From Lineus longissimus (lineage: Eukaryota; Nemertea; Pilidiophora; Heteronemertea; Lineidae): 64,000 nt of DNA. The number at the start of each line of letters is the position of its first letter. The first letter of the stretch is position 1. The position numbers and the translations under genes are program-made. Below, in pieces: positions 44,320 through 55,191 of the stretch. Below the pieces are notes generated by a model that was given only the letters and a program-made list of their open reading frames with translations, was not told where the DNA came from and searched no databases. The DNA is taken from NCBI RefSeq assembly GCF_910592395.1, contig NC_088310.1:15757501-15821500 (forward strand), read 5' to 3'.

Positions 44320-47300
44320 AGTATATTTCTAGAACATGACAGCAATTTTGTACAGTACCCTAATCTATCACGAGGTGGCAGCACCTCAAACTCTATGACC
44401 CATTTATTCAGATTACACTACATCCCCTTTCAGTCCTTTGAAAGTCCAATTTCCAGTAACCCAGGATGCATCACAACCTAAAGTCTGGTCTAGGCAAACT
44501 ATGTGTACAAACATACAAACACGTAGAAAATTAGCTTAACTAAGTCAAAACTAAGATGCTGTGGAAATATATCTCAAATCCTACTCGGCTACTACTGACT
44601 CCTGTCTATACTTAAGACAAACGAAAGTCCAAAATACGTTGGAGAGTAAACACTACTTATGTAAAAGATATTGAAACTCTAAACATAAACATTTTAACTC
44701 GATAACTTCCAACTAATCCGAATATGAAATCACATCCTCAAGTATAGAGAGAATACCACAAAAGCACTATTTGAAAATCATTACTTAGATTTCTCTATGA
44801 AATGTCACTGAAATTTCAGATTATCCCTCGGTCACTCTCACACCCTAAATATCTAGTTTAATGACAGATTTTGAAACCCTGCCTGACCTGGTTACATATT
44901 GATCAGAACAACTAGCAGATCGTCTTGGAGAATTATTCACAGTCGTGCTAGAGACACTTTGATCTGATTGAACATTATTCTGGCCATTCTCAGAAGATTG
45001 TCCAGCGTTTGGCCACACAATACTCTGTCTCTCTGGGGGAGGCAAAATGTTCTCCTGCACTGATTCATCAGCTGGATTGTCCTGGAGATCCAGTCTCGGA
45101 GTAAGCCGACGTAGACTCCTGCGATTTCGTCTCAAAGATGATCCTGTTTCAGTCTCCAGAGTATACGACCGCGGTGTTTCAGCATTTCCCGTGATTATGG
45201 CGGGAATGTTTTTATCGCACACCCAAACTTTCTCTCCTTCGCAAAGATCTGACAACACCTGTACACCTGTCTGCGTTTTTTGCCATTTTCATGCGATAAT
45301 CCTGTTCTGTTTGTGCAAGATTGTTTAGATCTGGCCATGCTGGGGCCAGCAAATTTGGATGTTGCGGTAAGTTCGTACGAAGACGTCTCCCAAACAAAAG
45401 TTCGGCGGGACTGTACCCATGGTACAGTGGTGTAGCTCTGTAAGTCAGCAAAGCTAAATATGGATCCTTGCCTTTCTTCACTAGTCCTTTAACAGTTTTT
45501 ACAGCACGTTCAACTTCTGCGTTCCCTTGCGGGTAAAGCGGGGAACTTGTAACATGTTGAAATGTGTACACATCGGCAAAGTCTGCGAAGTCCTGCGCTG
45601 AATACTGAGGGTCATTGTCAGAACGTACCCGTTCTGGCACACCATGTCTAGCAAAGATCGATTTAAGATGATTGATAGTAGCCCCCGACGAGAGCTCGGT
45701 CAGCTTAGCAATTTCGATGTAGCGAGAAAAACAGTCCACCACTACTAGATAATGGCGCTTTTTAAACTCGAACAAGTCAGTGCCAACAACCTGCCATGGT
45801 CTCTTGGGGAATTCGGTGGTAATATTTGGTTCATGCCTAACTACCCGCTCTCGAGCACAAATGTTACAGTTCTGGACTAGTGACCCTATTTGTGAACTGA
45901 GTCCCGGCCACCACATTGATTCTTGGGCTCGCCTTCTGCACTTAGTGATACCTTGGTGGCCCTCATGGATTTTGTCCAACAGTTCTAAGCGCATACATGT
46001 AGAATGACTATTCTGGTTCCCTTCATCAATAGTCCATCCATAACAGTCAGTTCACCGGCAACCTGGTAATATGGCAGTATTGCCCCTTTAACAAATGGTC
46101 TGTCAGGCCATCCGTCTTGACAATACTTGACAACCTGACGGCAAACTTCGTCTTCATCCTGTTTTTGACGGATTTCCTCGAGCCTTTTCTCCGTCGCAGG
46201 TAGGTGTTCAACAACCATGTCAACATACGCTTTTACATCCTGCGCAAATCCTTCCTCGACAGTAGACAACGGCGAAGATATAGGTGCCCTGGACAACGTA
46301 TCTGCAGTATAAAGTTCTTTCCCCGGAACATGTACGATGACATATGAGAAACGCATCATACGCAGTTTAAAACGTTGAACTCTCGCAGGCAGTTCATCGA
46401 CACTCTTCGAACCTAGTAGCGCAACAAGCGGCTTATGGTCCGTTTCTAGGGTAAAGCGCTTACCCAGAAGATACACTTGGAATCGGTCGCAGGCCCAGGC
46501 TGACGCCAATGCTTCCTTTTCCACCTGCGCATACCTTTTCTCAGTGTCTGATAATGATCGCGACGCATATGCAATAGGCTTCCACATATCGTCCTCCTGC
46601 TTCTGTTTTATCACGGCACCTAACCCGAAAGAGGATGAACCGCAGAAACAAGAGTGTCCCGGCTTGGGTCGTACATTGCGAGTACCGTTGTAGAAGACAA
46701 ACATGCTTTCAAGTCCTGGCAAGCATGGTCCTGAGATGACCTCCAACACCATTGATTCTTCTTGCTGAGAAGAGACCTAAGAGGCTCGGTTTTGTCCGCT
46801 AAGTTAGGAATAAACTTTTCCAACTGATTTACCATGCCAAGGAAACGCCTAATGTCTGACACATTTTGCGGTTTAGCCATTTTCTGGATAGCGTTTATCT
46901 TGTCACTATCTGGAAATATTCCCTCGGCTGTGATCAAGTACCCAAGATACTTAACCCTGTCAACTGAAAACTCACACTTGGCCTCATTAAGTGTGACACC
47001 AGCATCTTTAATTCTCTGAAGAACAGCTTTGAGTCTCTCATCATGTTCTGCCTGATCAGCCCCAAACACTAGAATATCGTCCATGTGGCACACTACCCCT
47101 TCCAGACCATCTAACATCTCCTGCATCCTGCGCTGGAAGATTTCAGGAGCTGATGAAATCCCGAAAGGAAGGCGGTTGAAAACAAATCTCCCGAATGGCG
47201 TTATGAAACAGCAAAGACAGGACGACTCCTTGCTAAGAGGAATTTGCCAAAAGCCAGAATTTGCATCTAGCTTAGAGAAAACTTTGGCTCCACTGAGCCG

Positions 47301-48440
47301 CGCTAATGTAGAGTCAACTGATGGCGGAATGAAATTCTCACGTTTTACACTCTCATTTAACTTGGTTAGGTCCACACAGATCCTAACAGTTCCATTGGAT
47401 TTTGGAACAACGACTATTCCCGCGCACCAATTGGTAGGCTCAGTTATTCTTGAGATCACCCCTAATTTTTCCATACGTAACAGTTCGGCTTTCACTTTAT
47501 TATAGAGCGGTATGGGAACTCTACGTGGTGATGAAATTGCGTACGGATTCGCACTGTCTTCCAACTTGATCTCGTACTCACCAGTCATTTTCCCAAGATT
47601 TGCGAAAAGTTCTGGGAACTGTTTTTTCCATTTGGTGAGTTGACTTTTACAAACGGCGCGGACTACTGACACACGATTTAGCTTACGAATCGCTTTATCT
47701 CCTAGCAACGGTTTTGCTAGGCCGCGCACAACATACACCTCTGCCAATGTGGCGTGCTGCCCTTTAGCAAGCTTAGCATGAAACATTCCAAGAACATCAA
47801 GCTTGTTGCTGCCAGCTCCAACTAAGACTTTATTGGACTTGTGAAGTTTTCCGAAACTCTCACGATAATCGCGTAGCGGCAGGCATGTTACTTCAGCGCC
47901 TGTATCGATTTTCCAATCAAGCTCATGACCAGAAATTTTTACACGACTCGACCATAAGTTAAAATCGTCGTCCTCAGATTCCACGTTTACCGATCCTAGA
48001 AATGCGATTTCCTGACCTTCCGAAATCTGGATTCCGTTGACCCGTTTGCGCGTTCTGCAACACTTCTTGTAGTGACCTACCTTCGCACAAAAATGACTTT
48101 CCGCGTCCTTAGCTGGGCACGGCCTTTTATCATGGTTGAGACCGCAGTTCTGACATAATTTACCCTTTCCTTTAGACTTGGCCTGAGGTTTACCTTCAGC
48201 TGGCCTGCTTGGTTTGTCCTGCTGTTTTGCTTAATGACTGCCTGACTTTTTTCCTTTTTGGAACCTAACTTTGGCCACAACAGCCGGAGAAGTTGCTGCA
48301 CAAAGAACACCTTGTTGCTTCTCGATTGATTCACTCTGGCGAGTTTTATCCATGGCCGTCTTTAACGAGAGGTCAGCGTCAAGTTGCAACCGTTCTGAAA
48401 GTTTACTGTCCCGTAACCCAACGACAATTCGATAGCCACA
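44320..48440 (-). mobile_element. decayed, truncated second Ty3/Gypsy element
   Basis: The 3' side is kept: the plus strand ...ACACTACA ending at 44,422 followed by tcccctttcag parallels the LTR/polypurine junction of the first Gypsy (CATACTACA/tccccctttc). The 5' side stops inside gag near 48,440, with no second LTR or primer site. The outer LTR border is not determined; 44,320 is approximate. Confidence 0.7.
44845..48430 (-). pseudogene. Gypsy gag-pol pseudogene with full-length integrase
   Basis: Minus strand, from a partial gag with zinc knuckles (CQNCGLNHDKRPC, CAKVGHYKKCC) through protease (WKIDTGAEVTC), reverse transcriptase (FSKLDANSGFWQIPL, CHMDDILVFG), RNase H (ETDHKPLVALLG), integrase finger (HEGHQGITKCRRR ... 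CNICARE), and core (GTDLFEF, RSDNDPQYSA, GNAEVERAVK) to a chromo-like tail TRSGRVSKSVIKLDI. Lesions: a stop in gag near 48,233 and frameshifts near 46,650, 45,990 and 45,240. It belongs to the same family as the element at 23.8 kb and preserves the integrase region that the other lacks. Confidence 0.85.
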
Positions 48441-49837
48441 AGGGAACGAAACCGGAGTTTGTCTCCTTGCATTTATATCATTGGCATGGCTGTTGTTGAT
48501 ACATCATTGCTTTTGCAATTGACATGGTTTTATTCATTATTTGACTCCGAGATAGAAAGGAAGGTTTTCCAGCCAAGAGGCTTGATATTCCAGTAAGTAT
48601 CTATATCATCTATACTATTATGCGCGTTGTGGCCGCTATTTAGGAGGTAATTTTTGTTTCAAAATTGGGCCTTGGAAATGCGTCGAATTCTTGCAACCTT
48701 TGGCTTCGTAGGTCTGGATTATACGTAAGAGTGTCACTGAGGGTGTCATACGTCGAATATCTTCGTGGTTTTAGAATAAATAACAACTTTTCAGAGAGCA
48801 CGTCGACTGGAGAGCTCCGCTCATTCTCAAAAGCATACAGAAACTTCACGCATATTCTCCCTGCCACATCAGTATTAGCTTCCAGCACGTATGTAGTGCA
48901 ATACGACCTGGTCCATGGTCCTTGGTCCATGGTGCAGGTTATTAGCAGGGAGATTAATAATTAGCCTATTCTATTTTAGTTCTATTCGAGAAACTGGTCC
49001 ATGGTGCAGGGTATTAGCAGGGAGATTAATGATTAGCCTGTTCTATTTTAGTTCTATATATTCGAGAAACACTGACCTGAGTGATAAGGCAAATTCTGCA
49101 GAGTGGCCTACTGGAACAGGGTGTCTATAAAACGAAGATTGAAGATTGCAGAATCTATCATGCAGTCAGGGTATCAATAAACAGTTATGCCAGGATGGAC
49201 AAAATATGTACAGTGGCCAGCGCTTGCTCTTTGTTTTATTCTTTACTGACTGATGTTGTCAGTTTGAATTGCGTTCTGCATCTCTCCATGCGCCTGGCTT
49301 TGGTCCGACAGTGGCATTGGGTACGGGAGTGGGTAGGTGATATGCCTAATATGTGAGGGCCTTATTTGGAACAGGACCTGCTGTCACTGGTCTCAATGCA
49401 TTGTGCAAAATAGCGAACTCCAATCAATCTATTGGGGGTTGCATGTAGATAGCAGCAATAAGTCCCTAAATGCAGTTAATTTCGTGTTTAACCTTCAATA
49501 AAACTTCAGTAACGTTAAAAATTTAATGTAGCTCAATCATCGTGCCCATTTAACTAATGTATACTACATTTCAACTTTGCCCGCTCCATGGGTATATGCT
49601 AGTATTTAGAACTGATGTTGTAGTGAATTCCAAGGGACTGTTCTTGTTACAATACGTATACCGGTGCTGTGTGTTATTCACTAAAGGACCACATATGCCG
49701 TGGTCCGTAGTTACGCTGTGATCATGGTTGTAACAACACCGAGAATAGAGGTGGTTGTAGTGGCATAATATAACCTTGTATATGTTTTTGCCATTATTGG
49801 TATCTTTAAGCTGCAAATGACAATCTGGCAGTCCTCG
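48441..49837. other. non-coding region with a 75-bp tandem duplication
   Basis: At about 48,927-49,070 a 75-bp unit (tccatggtgcaggttattag ... attctattttagttctat) occurs twice with small changes. The rest has no gene. Confidence 0.5.
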
Positions 49838-50765
49838 TGGCGGCGGGCAGAAAATGCATGCTGCATACCGTCTGCAGACTGGGGGTTTTCTCATGAGTCA
49901 ATAGAATCTAAGGTCTGGAATTAGGGGACCATATCAGCAGTTGCTTTCAGCCAACTTCTGTATTAAAATTAAGATCTGGAATTAGGGGACCATCTCAACA
50001 GTTGCCATGTGATTTTCACACTAAAAAATAAGAGGCCATTTCAGGTATATGCCAAACGGTAGAACAAAGATTATCTAGGCCGTTGTGCAAACAGGCTTTG
50101 CGATACACCACGAGTTGGGGTGTAGGCCTAAATTCCTTTAACTGTGAACCAAGTGCACTGATCCACTGGCACGCTACATGTATGTGTGACTCGCACGGAT
50201 TTAGCACGTAGGGCCTACATGATGCTAATCAGCTAGGATGTATCTTGTGACCAGGACTGTAGTAATAAACATTTGCCTGAAAACATTTTTTATTTGGCCT
50301 AACAACACCTGTTTAGAATGTCAAAGAGGCCGGTATTTTCACTTAACATCAAGAGACAGAGGAGAACTGTCAAGGTGGGTGTTTGATATACAATGGTTTT
50401 CTGTTCCCTGGGTTTCTTCATTCTGTTATCTTTAATTATATTTACCCATGTCATTCAGCACTTTTTATCATGAAATGCTGCCTTTGAGACGAACCCAACC
50501 TTGCCGGCCAATCAACCAGGCGCACGAGGCACAACAGGCCGATACAATATACATGTTCTGTATTAAGTACGTCATCAAAAAAAAATCTTCCTGCAAGATG
50601 ATTCACAGGTAATTCAAATATAAGAAAACAAACTTTGAAAAAAAGTTGGCGCAAAGCAACTACTGATATGGTCCCCTAATTCCAAACCTTAGATTCTATT
50701 GACTCATGAGAAAACCCCCAGTCTGCAGACGGTATGCAGCATGCATTTTCTGCCCGCCGGTCCTC
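49838..50765. mobile_element. inverted-repeat element of about 0.93 kb
   Basis: About 110 bp at 49,838-49,948 (cggcgggcagaaaatgcatg, ccgtctgcagactgggggtt, ctcatgagtcaatagaatct) recur inverted at 50,663-50,765. The interior has no transposase. The right arm also begins the tandem duplication described next. Confidence 0.65.
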
Positions 50766-51577
50766 GTGGATGGTGGAAAGGCAATTTTCTTGATAACACT
50801 TTCGTTGAGCCCCTGTGATGTTGGTTTTGACGTCTGAATAAGTTATAACTCTGAGATAATCACCTAAACATGAACTAAGATATCTAACTACAAGCGATGA
50901 CAACTTTTCGTGTATCAGAATTTTCGCATTTATAGGGGAGCCATATAGATGATGACGACGTTTGGGATGCAGTCTAGTTTCTTCCAAGCCGCAATGTCCG
51001 TAGATCGTCTACTCGCCGATAGTAGTGTAAAAGTGAGAGTTCTAGCTCACCCTAGGTTTGACTAGGTTTTTATTCAGTCAAATCCTAGTCAAACAATTAT
51101 TCAGTCAAATCCTAGTCAAACGTTAATTCAGTCAAATCCTAGTCAAACGTTAATTCAGTCAAATCCTAGTCAAACAATTATTCAGTCAAATCCTAGTCAA
51201 AACATTATTCAGTCAAATCCTAGTCAAAACATTATTCATTTTTATTCAGTCAAATCCTAGTCAAAACATCAAAATCCTAGAGAAAACCCCCAGTCTGCAG
51301 ACGGTATGCAGCATGCATTTTCTGCCCGCCGGTCCTCGTGGATGGTGGAAAGGCAATTTTCTTGATAACACTTTCGTTGAGCCCCTGTGATGTTGGTTTT
51401 GACGTCTGAATAAGTTATAACTCTGAGATAATCACCTAAACATGAACTAAGATATCTAACTACAAGCGATGACAACTTTTCGTGTATCAGAATTTTCGCA
51501 TTTATAGGGGAGCCATATAGATGATGACGACGTTTGGGATGCAGTCTAGTTTCTTCCAAGCCGCAATGTCCGCCGAT
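50713..51577. repeat. tandem duplication across the virus-like element's left end
   Basis: The segment from 'aaaacccccagtctgcag' at 50,711 through the flank and the first element repeats (to about 51,280) is repeated from 51,284. Both copies contain about 290 bp of flank, then GCCGAT, then the element start AGTAGTGTAAAAGTG (51,021 and 51,578). Copy 1 has a 15-bp extra 'tagatcgtctactcg' before GCCGAT. So the element terminus is present twice. Confidence 0.8.
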
Positions 51578-51960
51578 AGTAGTGTAAAAGTGAGAGTTCT
51601 AGCTCACCCTAGGTTTGACTAGGTTTTTATTCAGTCAAATCCTAGTCAAACAATTATTCAGTCAAATCCTAGTCAAACGTTAATTCAGTCAAATCCTAGT
51701 CAAACGTTAATTCAGTCAAATCCTAGTCAAACAATTATTCAGTCAAATCCTAGTCAAAACATTATTCAGTCAAATCCTAGTCAAAACATTATTCATTTTT
51801 ATTCAGTCAAATCCTAGTCAAAACATTATTCAGTCAAATCCTAGTCAAACAATTATTCAGTCAAATCCTAGTCAAACGTTAATTCAGTCAAATCCTAGTC
51901 AAACAATTATTCAGTCAAATCCTAGTCAAACAATTATTCAGTCAAACACTAGTCAAAACA
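51066..51960. repeat. 27-bp subterminal tandem array
   Basis: CAGTCAAATCCTAGTCAAA plus 'cgttaatt', 'caattatt' or 'acattatt' recurs about every 27 bp at 51,066-51,275 and 51,622-51,960, with a 'ttttatt' spacer in places. A degenerate, inverted version is at 29,275-29,365. It lies just inside the element's end. Confidence 0.9.
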
Positions 51961-52039
51961 TTATTCATTTTTTCCCAGTCAAACACCAGTCAACACATCA
52001 CACAGCTTCTCTCATTTCCTTTCAGTCAAACACCAGTTA

Positions 52040-52390
52040 AAACCGCTCTTCAAAATTGAAAAGCGACTCACAGTCAAACAGTAGTCAAACTATTTTACAA
52101 CAGTCAAACACCAGTTAAAACCGCTCCTCAAAATTGAAGAGCGACTCACAGTCAAATAGTAGTCAAACTATTTTACAACAGTCAAACACTAGTCAAAACC
52201 GCTCTTCAAAATTAAAGAGCGACTCACAGTCAAATAGTAGTCAAACTATTTTACAAACCGCTCGCTTCGCTCGCTGAACAACAATTCTACAAACCGCTCG
52301 CTTCGCTCGCTGAACAACAATTCTACAAACCACTCGCTGAACAACAATTCTACAAACCGCTCGCGTCGCTCTGCTCCGCTTTAAAAACGA
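52040..52390. repeat. hairpin and GCTCGCTTCGCTCGC repeats
   Basis: Three units of about 70 bp each hold the hairpin GCTCTTCAAAATTGAAGAGC (or a near variant) and 'cagtcaaatagtagtcaaac'. They are followed by four units of 'aaaccgctcgcttcgctcgc' or shortened versions with 'tgaacaacaattctac'. The block separates the 27-bp array from the first ORF at 52,419. A control or replication region is plausible but unproven. Confidence 0.8.
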
Positions 52391-52418
52391 TAATCTAATA
52401 GATTTTTTTGTATAGAAA

Positions 52419-52835
52419 ATGACCCATATCATCAGACACTCGCTCGCTAGATATTCAAAAAATAACAATCTAGCAGACTATACCTCATCCGAAGATGAAC
52501 TTTCACATATAGAAGGTTGTTCATCCGAAGAAGAGGACTATCTTTCGGAAAGCGAATTAGATGCCAAAATTATTCCACCAGAATCAGAGTTAATCACTTG
52601 GAAAGAAGTTCCTTTAAACACATGGTATAAGATTGTAGGGAAAGAGCAGAAGATGACCAAACACGGAGAAGCGTTAATCCTCACTCTAAGGTATAGAAAG
52701 CTGCAGCCCTTGAAAACTTTTTCAACATCGTTGATCAAACGAGATTTAGAAGCGAATCCTAACTTGAACTACATAATATCGTTAGGTTGTCCTAAAGGGA
52801 AAAAGTATTATGCGTTTAAATTAGTGCAAGGATAA
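52419..52835 (+). CDS. small acidic/basic protein, OB-fold-like (138 aa)
   Basis: The ATG follows an A/T-rich leader (ttttttgtatagaaaATG). Residues 1-55 are Ser/Glu/Asp-rich (SSEEEDYLSESELD). The rest reads WKEVPLNTWYKIVGKEQ, KHGEALILTLRYRK and LNYIISLGCPKGKKYYAF, an alternation of strands with small loops like an OB fold. A homologous fragment lies at 28,846-29,045 next to another copy of the element's terminus, so the gene's place beside the end is conserved. A single-strand DNA-binding role would fit a DNA element but is only an inference. No catalytic residues are visible. The ORF is intact. Confidence 0.65.
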   Translation: MTHIIRHSLARYSKNNNLADYTSSEDELSHIEGCSSEEEDYLSESELDAKIIPPESELITWKEVPLNTWYKIVGKEQKMTKHGEALILTLRYRKLQPLKTFSTSLIKRDLEANPNLNYIISLGCPKGKKYYAFKLVQG

Positions 52836-52941
52836 AATGGTATAATTTTATAAGAAGTGTTATGTTCTTATAAAGTTACAGCATTACTTTAGTCTGACTC
52901 GCTAAAATAGCCCAAACAGTTAATCACCGATGAAAGTCAAG

Positions 52942-53400
52942 TTATTTCAGATTCTCTGTAACTTTATTGGATTTTTTATATGCCTGAATAATAAGGTCAA
53001 ACTCACTCGCAGAGATATGTTCATTCGTAATCGCGCGTGAGAGTAAATTATTCACATCGTTTAAATGATCTTGTGTGTGGATCCAGATTGTTTTATGTTT
53101 TTTCATTTTTTTCCTTAATTGTGGAACAACAATTTTACCTGTCGTGCCTAACATAGTACAAACAACAGCTAAAGGTAAAGTAACAATATTGGTTATTACA
53201 CCACCTGCGCCAATCGAAGCGATTCCTGCACCTGCTATAAAAAAGCTAGTTTCTAACCAATGAATGATATTTGAAATTTTTTTATAATTTTTATATAGTT
53301 TACGTCGTCTTCCAATTTTTTCCTGCAAGTCTGATTTGATCTGCTCAATCTGCTCAAAGCGAAATTCATCCTGTTCGGGGATGGAATCTAAAACATCCAT
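52942..53400 (-). CDS. membrane-associated protein, 152 aa
   Basis: First (most downstream) gene of the leftward block. It starts four bases after the stop of the penton-like gene, in the context GAATAAAAGAATG. Residues 15-45 are charged and probably coiled coil (FRFEQIEQIKSDLQEKIGRR). Residues about 50-92 are hydrophobic and Gly/Ala-rich (FFIAGAGIASIGAGGVITN, VTLPLAVVCTML), able to span or insert into a membrane. A basic stretch (LRKKMKKHKTIW) follows, then an amphipathic tail. The Gly-rich core resembles membrane-active viral proteins in general character. No family assigned. Confidence 0.7.
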   Translation of the reverse strand: MDVLDSIPEQDEFRFEQIEQIKSDLQEKIGRRRKLYKNYKKISNIIHWLETSFFIAGAGIASIGAGGVITNIVTLPLAVVCTMLGTTGKIVVPQLRKKMKKHKTIWIHTQDHLNDVNNLLSRAITNEHISASEFDLIIQAYKKSNKVTENLK

Positions 53401-53404
53401 TCTT

Positions 53405-54115
53405 TTATTCTAACAGTAAATCTATGGTACACGGGGTTTTAAATTCAATAGTTTCATTGTTTTGATTTTTGATGCCAATTTCGACATAGGAAAAATCCTG
53501 ATCTTGAATCATGACTTTTTGTAATGAACTGTATTCCACAAGATCTCCATAATTTTTTCCTTTCGCGACAAAGGTGGAAATAATATCAGAATGAACCCCA
53601 TCTAAAAAAATTTTACCGTTATCCACAATATTACAACAAATACGATATTCTTGGTGGGGTAAAAATTGACAAGGTTGTTCTCCTTTCACTTCATTGATAA
53701 TATGTGCATCTTCCAATTTAATTCCCAATAAGGTACGTAATTCCTCATGGATCCATACTATAAAAGGAGGCTTCACTTTTATCACAATTTTACCTTCGTT
53801 TTCCAAATAAGTGATCATCATCTTGTTCTGATGTCCTTCTTCCTCCAGCGCATGTTGTATCGCTTTGATATAAGAGTCAATGCTATAAAGTCCTTCTGAG
53901 ATATAAACAGCACCACGATTTCTAAAGGTATCAGCTGGAGCCGATTCTGCAAAATTTAAATAGTTATTTTTTGAAAATCTTGAAATATTAAAATAAGTTG
54001 TAGGAATAATAGCATGTGCGACACGAACTGTTTTATACTGATTAATACTTGTCTTCAATGACTGTCTCTTTGTGTTATGAAAACGTAGATTCGCACTCGC
54101 CATGCTCGTTGTCAT
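53405..54115 (-). CDS. penton/minor-capsid-like protein, 236 aa
   Basis: It starts MTTSMASANLRFHN. Core features are VAHAIIPTTYFNISRFSKNN, ISEGLYSIDSYIKAIQHAL, LRTLLGIKL, an EYRICCNIVDNGK strand and a final SYVEIGIKNQNN ... TIDLLLE. The order (Ile-Pro-Asn/Thr-x-Tyr-Asn, 'GxYxxxxxxxxI', 'LGxxL', late beta strands) is like the single-jelly-roll minor capsid (penton) proteins of Polintons and adintoviruses as I remember them; a structure comparison would be needed to confirm this. Start and preceding stop overlap as TAATG. Its first nine codons and 20 bp upstream match the plus-strand gene at 61,741. The ORF is intact. Confidence 0.55.
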   Translation of the reverse strand: MTTSMASANLRFHNTKRQSLKTSINQYKTVRVAHAIIPTTYFNISRFSKNNYLNFAESAPADTFRNRGAVYISEGLYSIDSYIKAIQHALEEEGHQNKMMITYLENEGKIVIKVKPPFIVWIHEELRTLLGIKLEDAHIINEVKGEQPCQFLPHQEYRICCNIVDNGKIFLDGVHSDIISTFVAKGKNYGDLVEYSSLQKVMIQDQDFSYVEIGIKNQNNETIEFKTPCTIDLLLE

Positions 54116-55191
54116 TACTTTATTTTAGAAGAAATTTTTTTTGCTTTATTTTTAATCGCTCCTGCATTATTCACCACAACTTGAATCACAACTAAAATAG
54201 TGACAGCGACAGCTATCATCAAATGCTCTGCTAAAAATCCTATCACACCTGCAGCTGCTTTTAAGAGGGTGGACACAACAGTTCCTAAAATTCCAGGGAG
54301 TGCTGCTAGAGCTTTTGAACCTAAGGAAAGTAACCAATTTTTAAATTTTATCAGACCTTGTGTAATTTTATTAGGTGTACTAGGTGTATCTGGTTTTCCA
54401 GGTCCTATAGGTTTACTAGGTGGTCCAGGTCCAGGTCCAGGTCCAGGTCCAGGCTTAGAAGGTGCACTTGGTTTTACTAAAGAGCCTATACTTGCACCAA
54501 TGGCAGATAAAGCTAAAATAACTGCACTAACAATGGTAGCAAGTTTAAAGCCCTTCAATTTGAACAAAGCGCTAAGTCTGTCTCCTAAGGATTCTTTTGC
54601 ATCATTGACTATATCTCGTAGATTCCTAGCTAATTGTTTAAAATGTTTTTTACTTCTTTCAGTCAAATTAGCCACTTCATCTGATTCTGCCTCATCAATC
54701 TCTCTTAAATTTTGTTCTTCATGCTCCATTAAAGGCTCCATTTCAATATTATCACTTTGTCTCAATGTGTTTAATTTATCTTTTATTCTGTCACGTGCTC
54801 GACTATATTTTTCTTTAATCGATTTATACTGTCTTCTGAAATAGTCAATGATCTCATCTAATTTAGAATTCTTTGTTTTCATTGGTTCGTTTGAATTCAA
54901 AGTGGTTTCTTGAATGTCATCAACATCATTAGGGTCATCTTCAACAAACTTTGTTTCATTTGTATCAAGATTGGTATCTTGTACAAGATCTACAGAAGTA
55001 TCGATAACTTCAGGTTCCAGTGGAATTGGTGACTTTATGTTATCTATTCTAAAATACCTTGGTACCGTAAAGTCAACTTTTAAATGGAAAATGCATAAGC
55101 CTCGTTCTGAGAGTGGAGTGTTTTGGACACGCAACCAAGATGCTCTACCAAAGTTCCCTCGGGTTGCACTAAAATGTGGAACCATGCACAC
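54115..55191 (-). CDS. Pro/Gly-linker membrane protein (up to 358 aa)
   Basis: The open frame runs from 55,191, but residues before about RIDNIKS come from inserted DNA (55,045-55,671), so the element's own part begins near 55,045. It is acidic first, then has a charged coiled region (DEIIDYFRRQYKSIKEKYSR), LKGFKLATIVSAVILALSAI as one hydrophobic segment, a PGPGPGPGP linker, IGPGKPDTPS, then SLGSKALAALPGILGTVVS and LMIAVAVTILVVIQVVVN as further membrane segments and a Lys-rich end. It may be the C-terminal half of one gene with 55,672-56,223, because both share a frame across the insertion. Function unknown; a membrane-lytic or entry-associated virion protein is possible by position only. Confidence 0.6.
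   Translation of the reverse strand: MCMVPHFSATRGNFGRASWLRVQNTPLSERGLCIFHLKVDFTVPRYFRIDNIKSPIPLEPEVIDTSVDLVQDTNLDTNETKFVEDDPNDVDDIQETTLNSNEPMKTKNSKLDEIIDYFRRQYKSIKEKYSRARDRIKDKLNTLRQSDNIEMEPLMEHEEQNLREIDEAESDEVANLTERSKKHFKQLARNLRDIVNDAKESLGDRLSALFKLKGFKLATIVSAVILALSAIGASIGSLVKPSAPSKPGPGPGPGPGPPSKPIGPGKPDTPSTPNKITQGLIKFKNWLLSLGSKALAALPGILGTVVSTLLKAAAGVIGFLAEHLMIAVAVTILVVIQVVVNNAGAIKNKAKKISSKIK

Noticed and set aside
49571-51559. Duplicate minus-strand ORFs starting MEETRLHPKRRHH as a gene pair
   Set aside because: They are identical because of the tandem duplication and are truncated by it. There is no recognisable domain and no independent evidence of coding.
54200-54844. Plus-strand collagen-like ORF (GPGPGPGP)
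   Set aside because: It is antisense to the Pro/Gly linker of the minus-strand membrane protein, which fits the operon-like block and start motifs.
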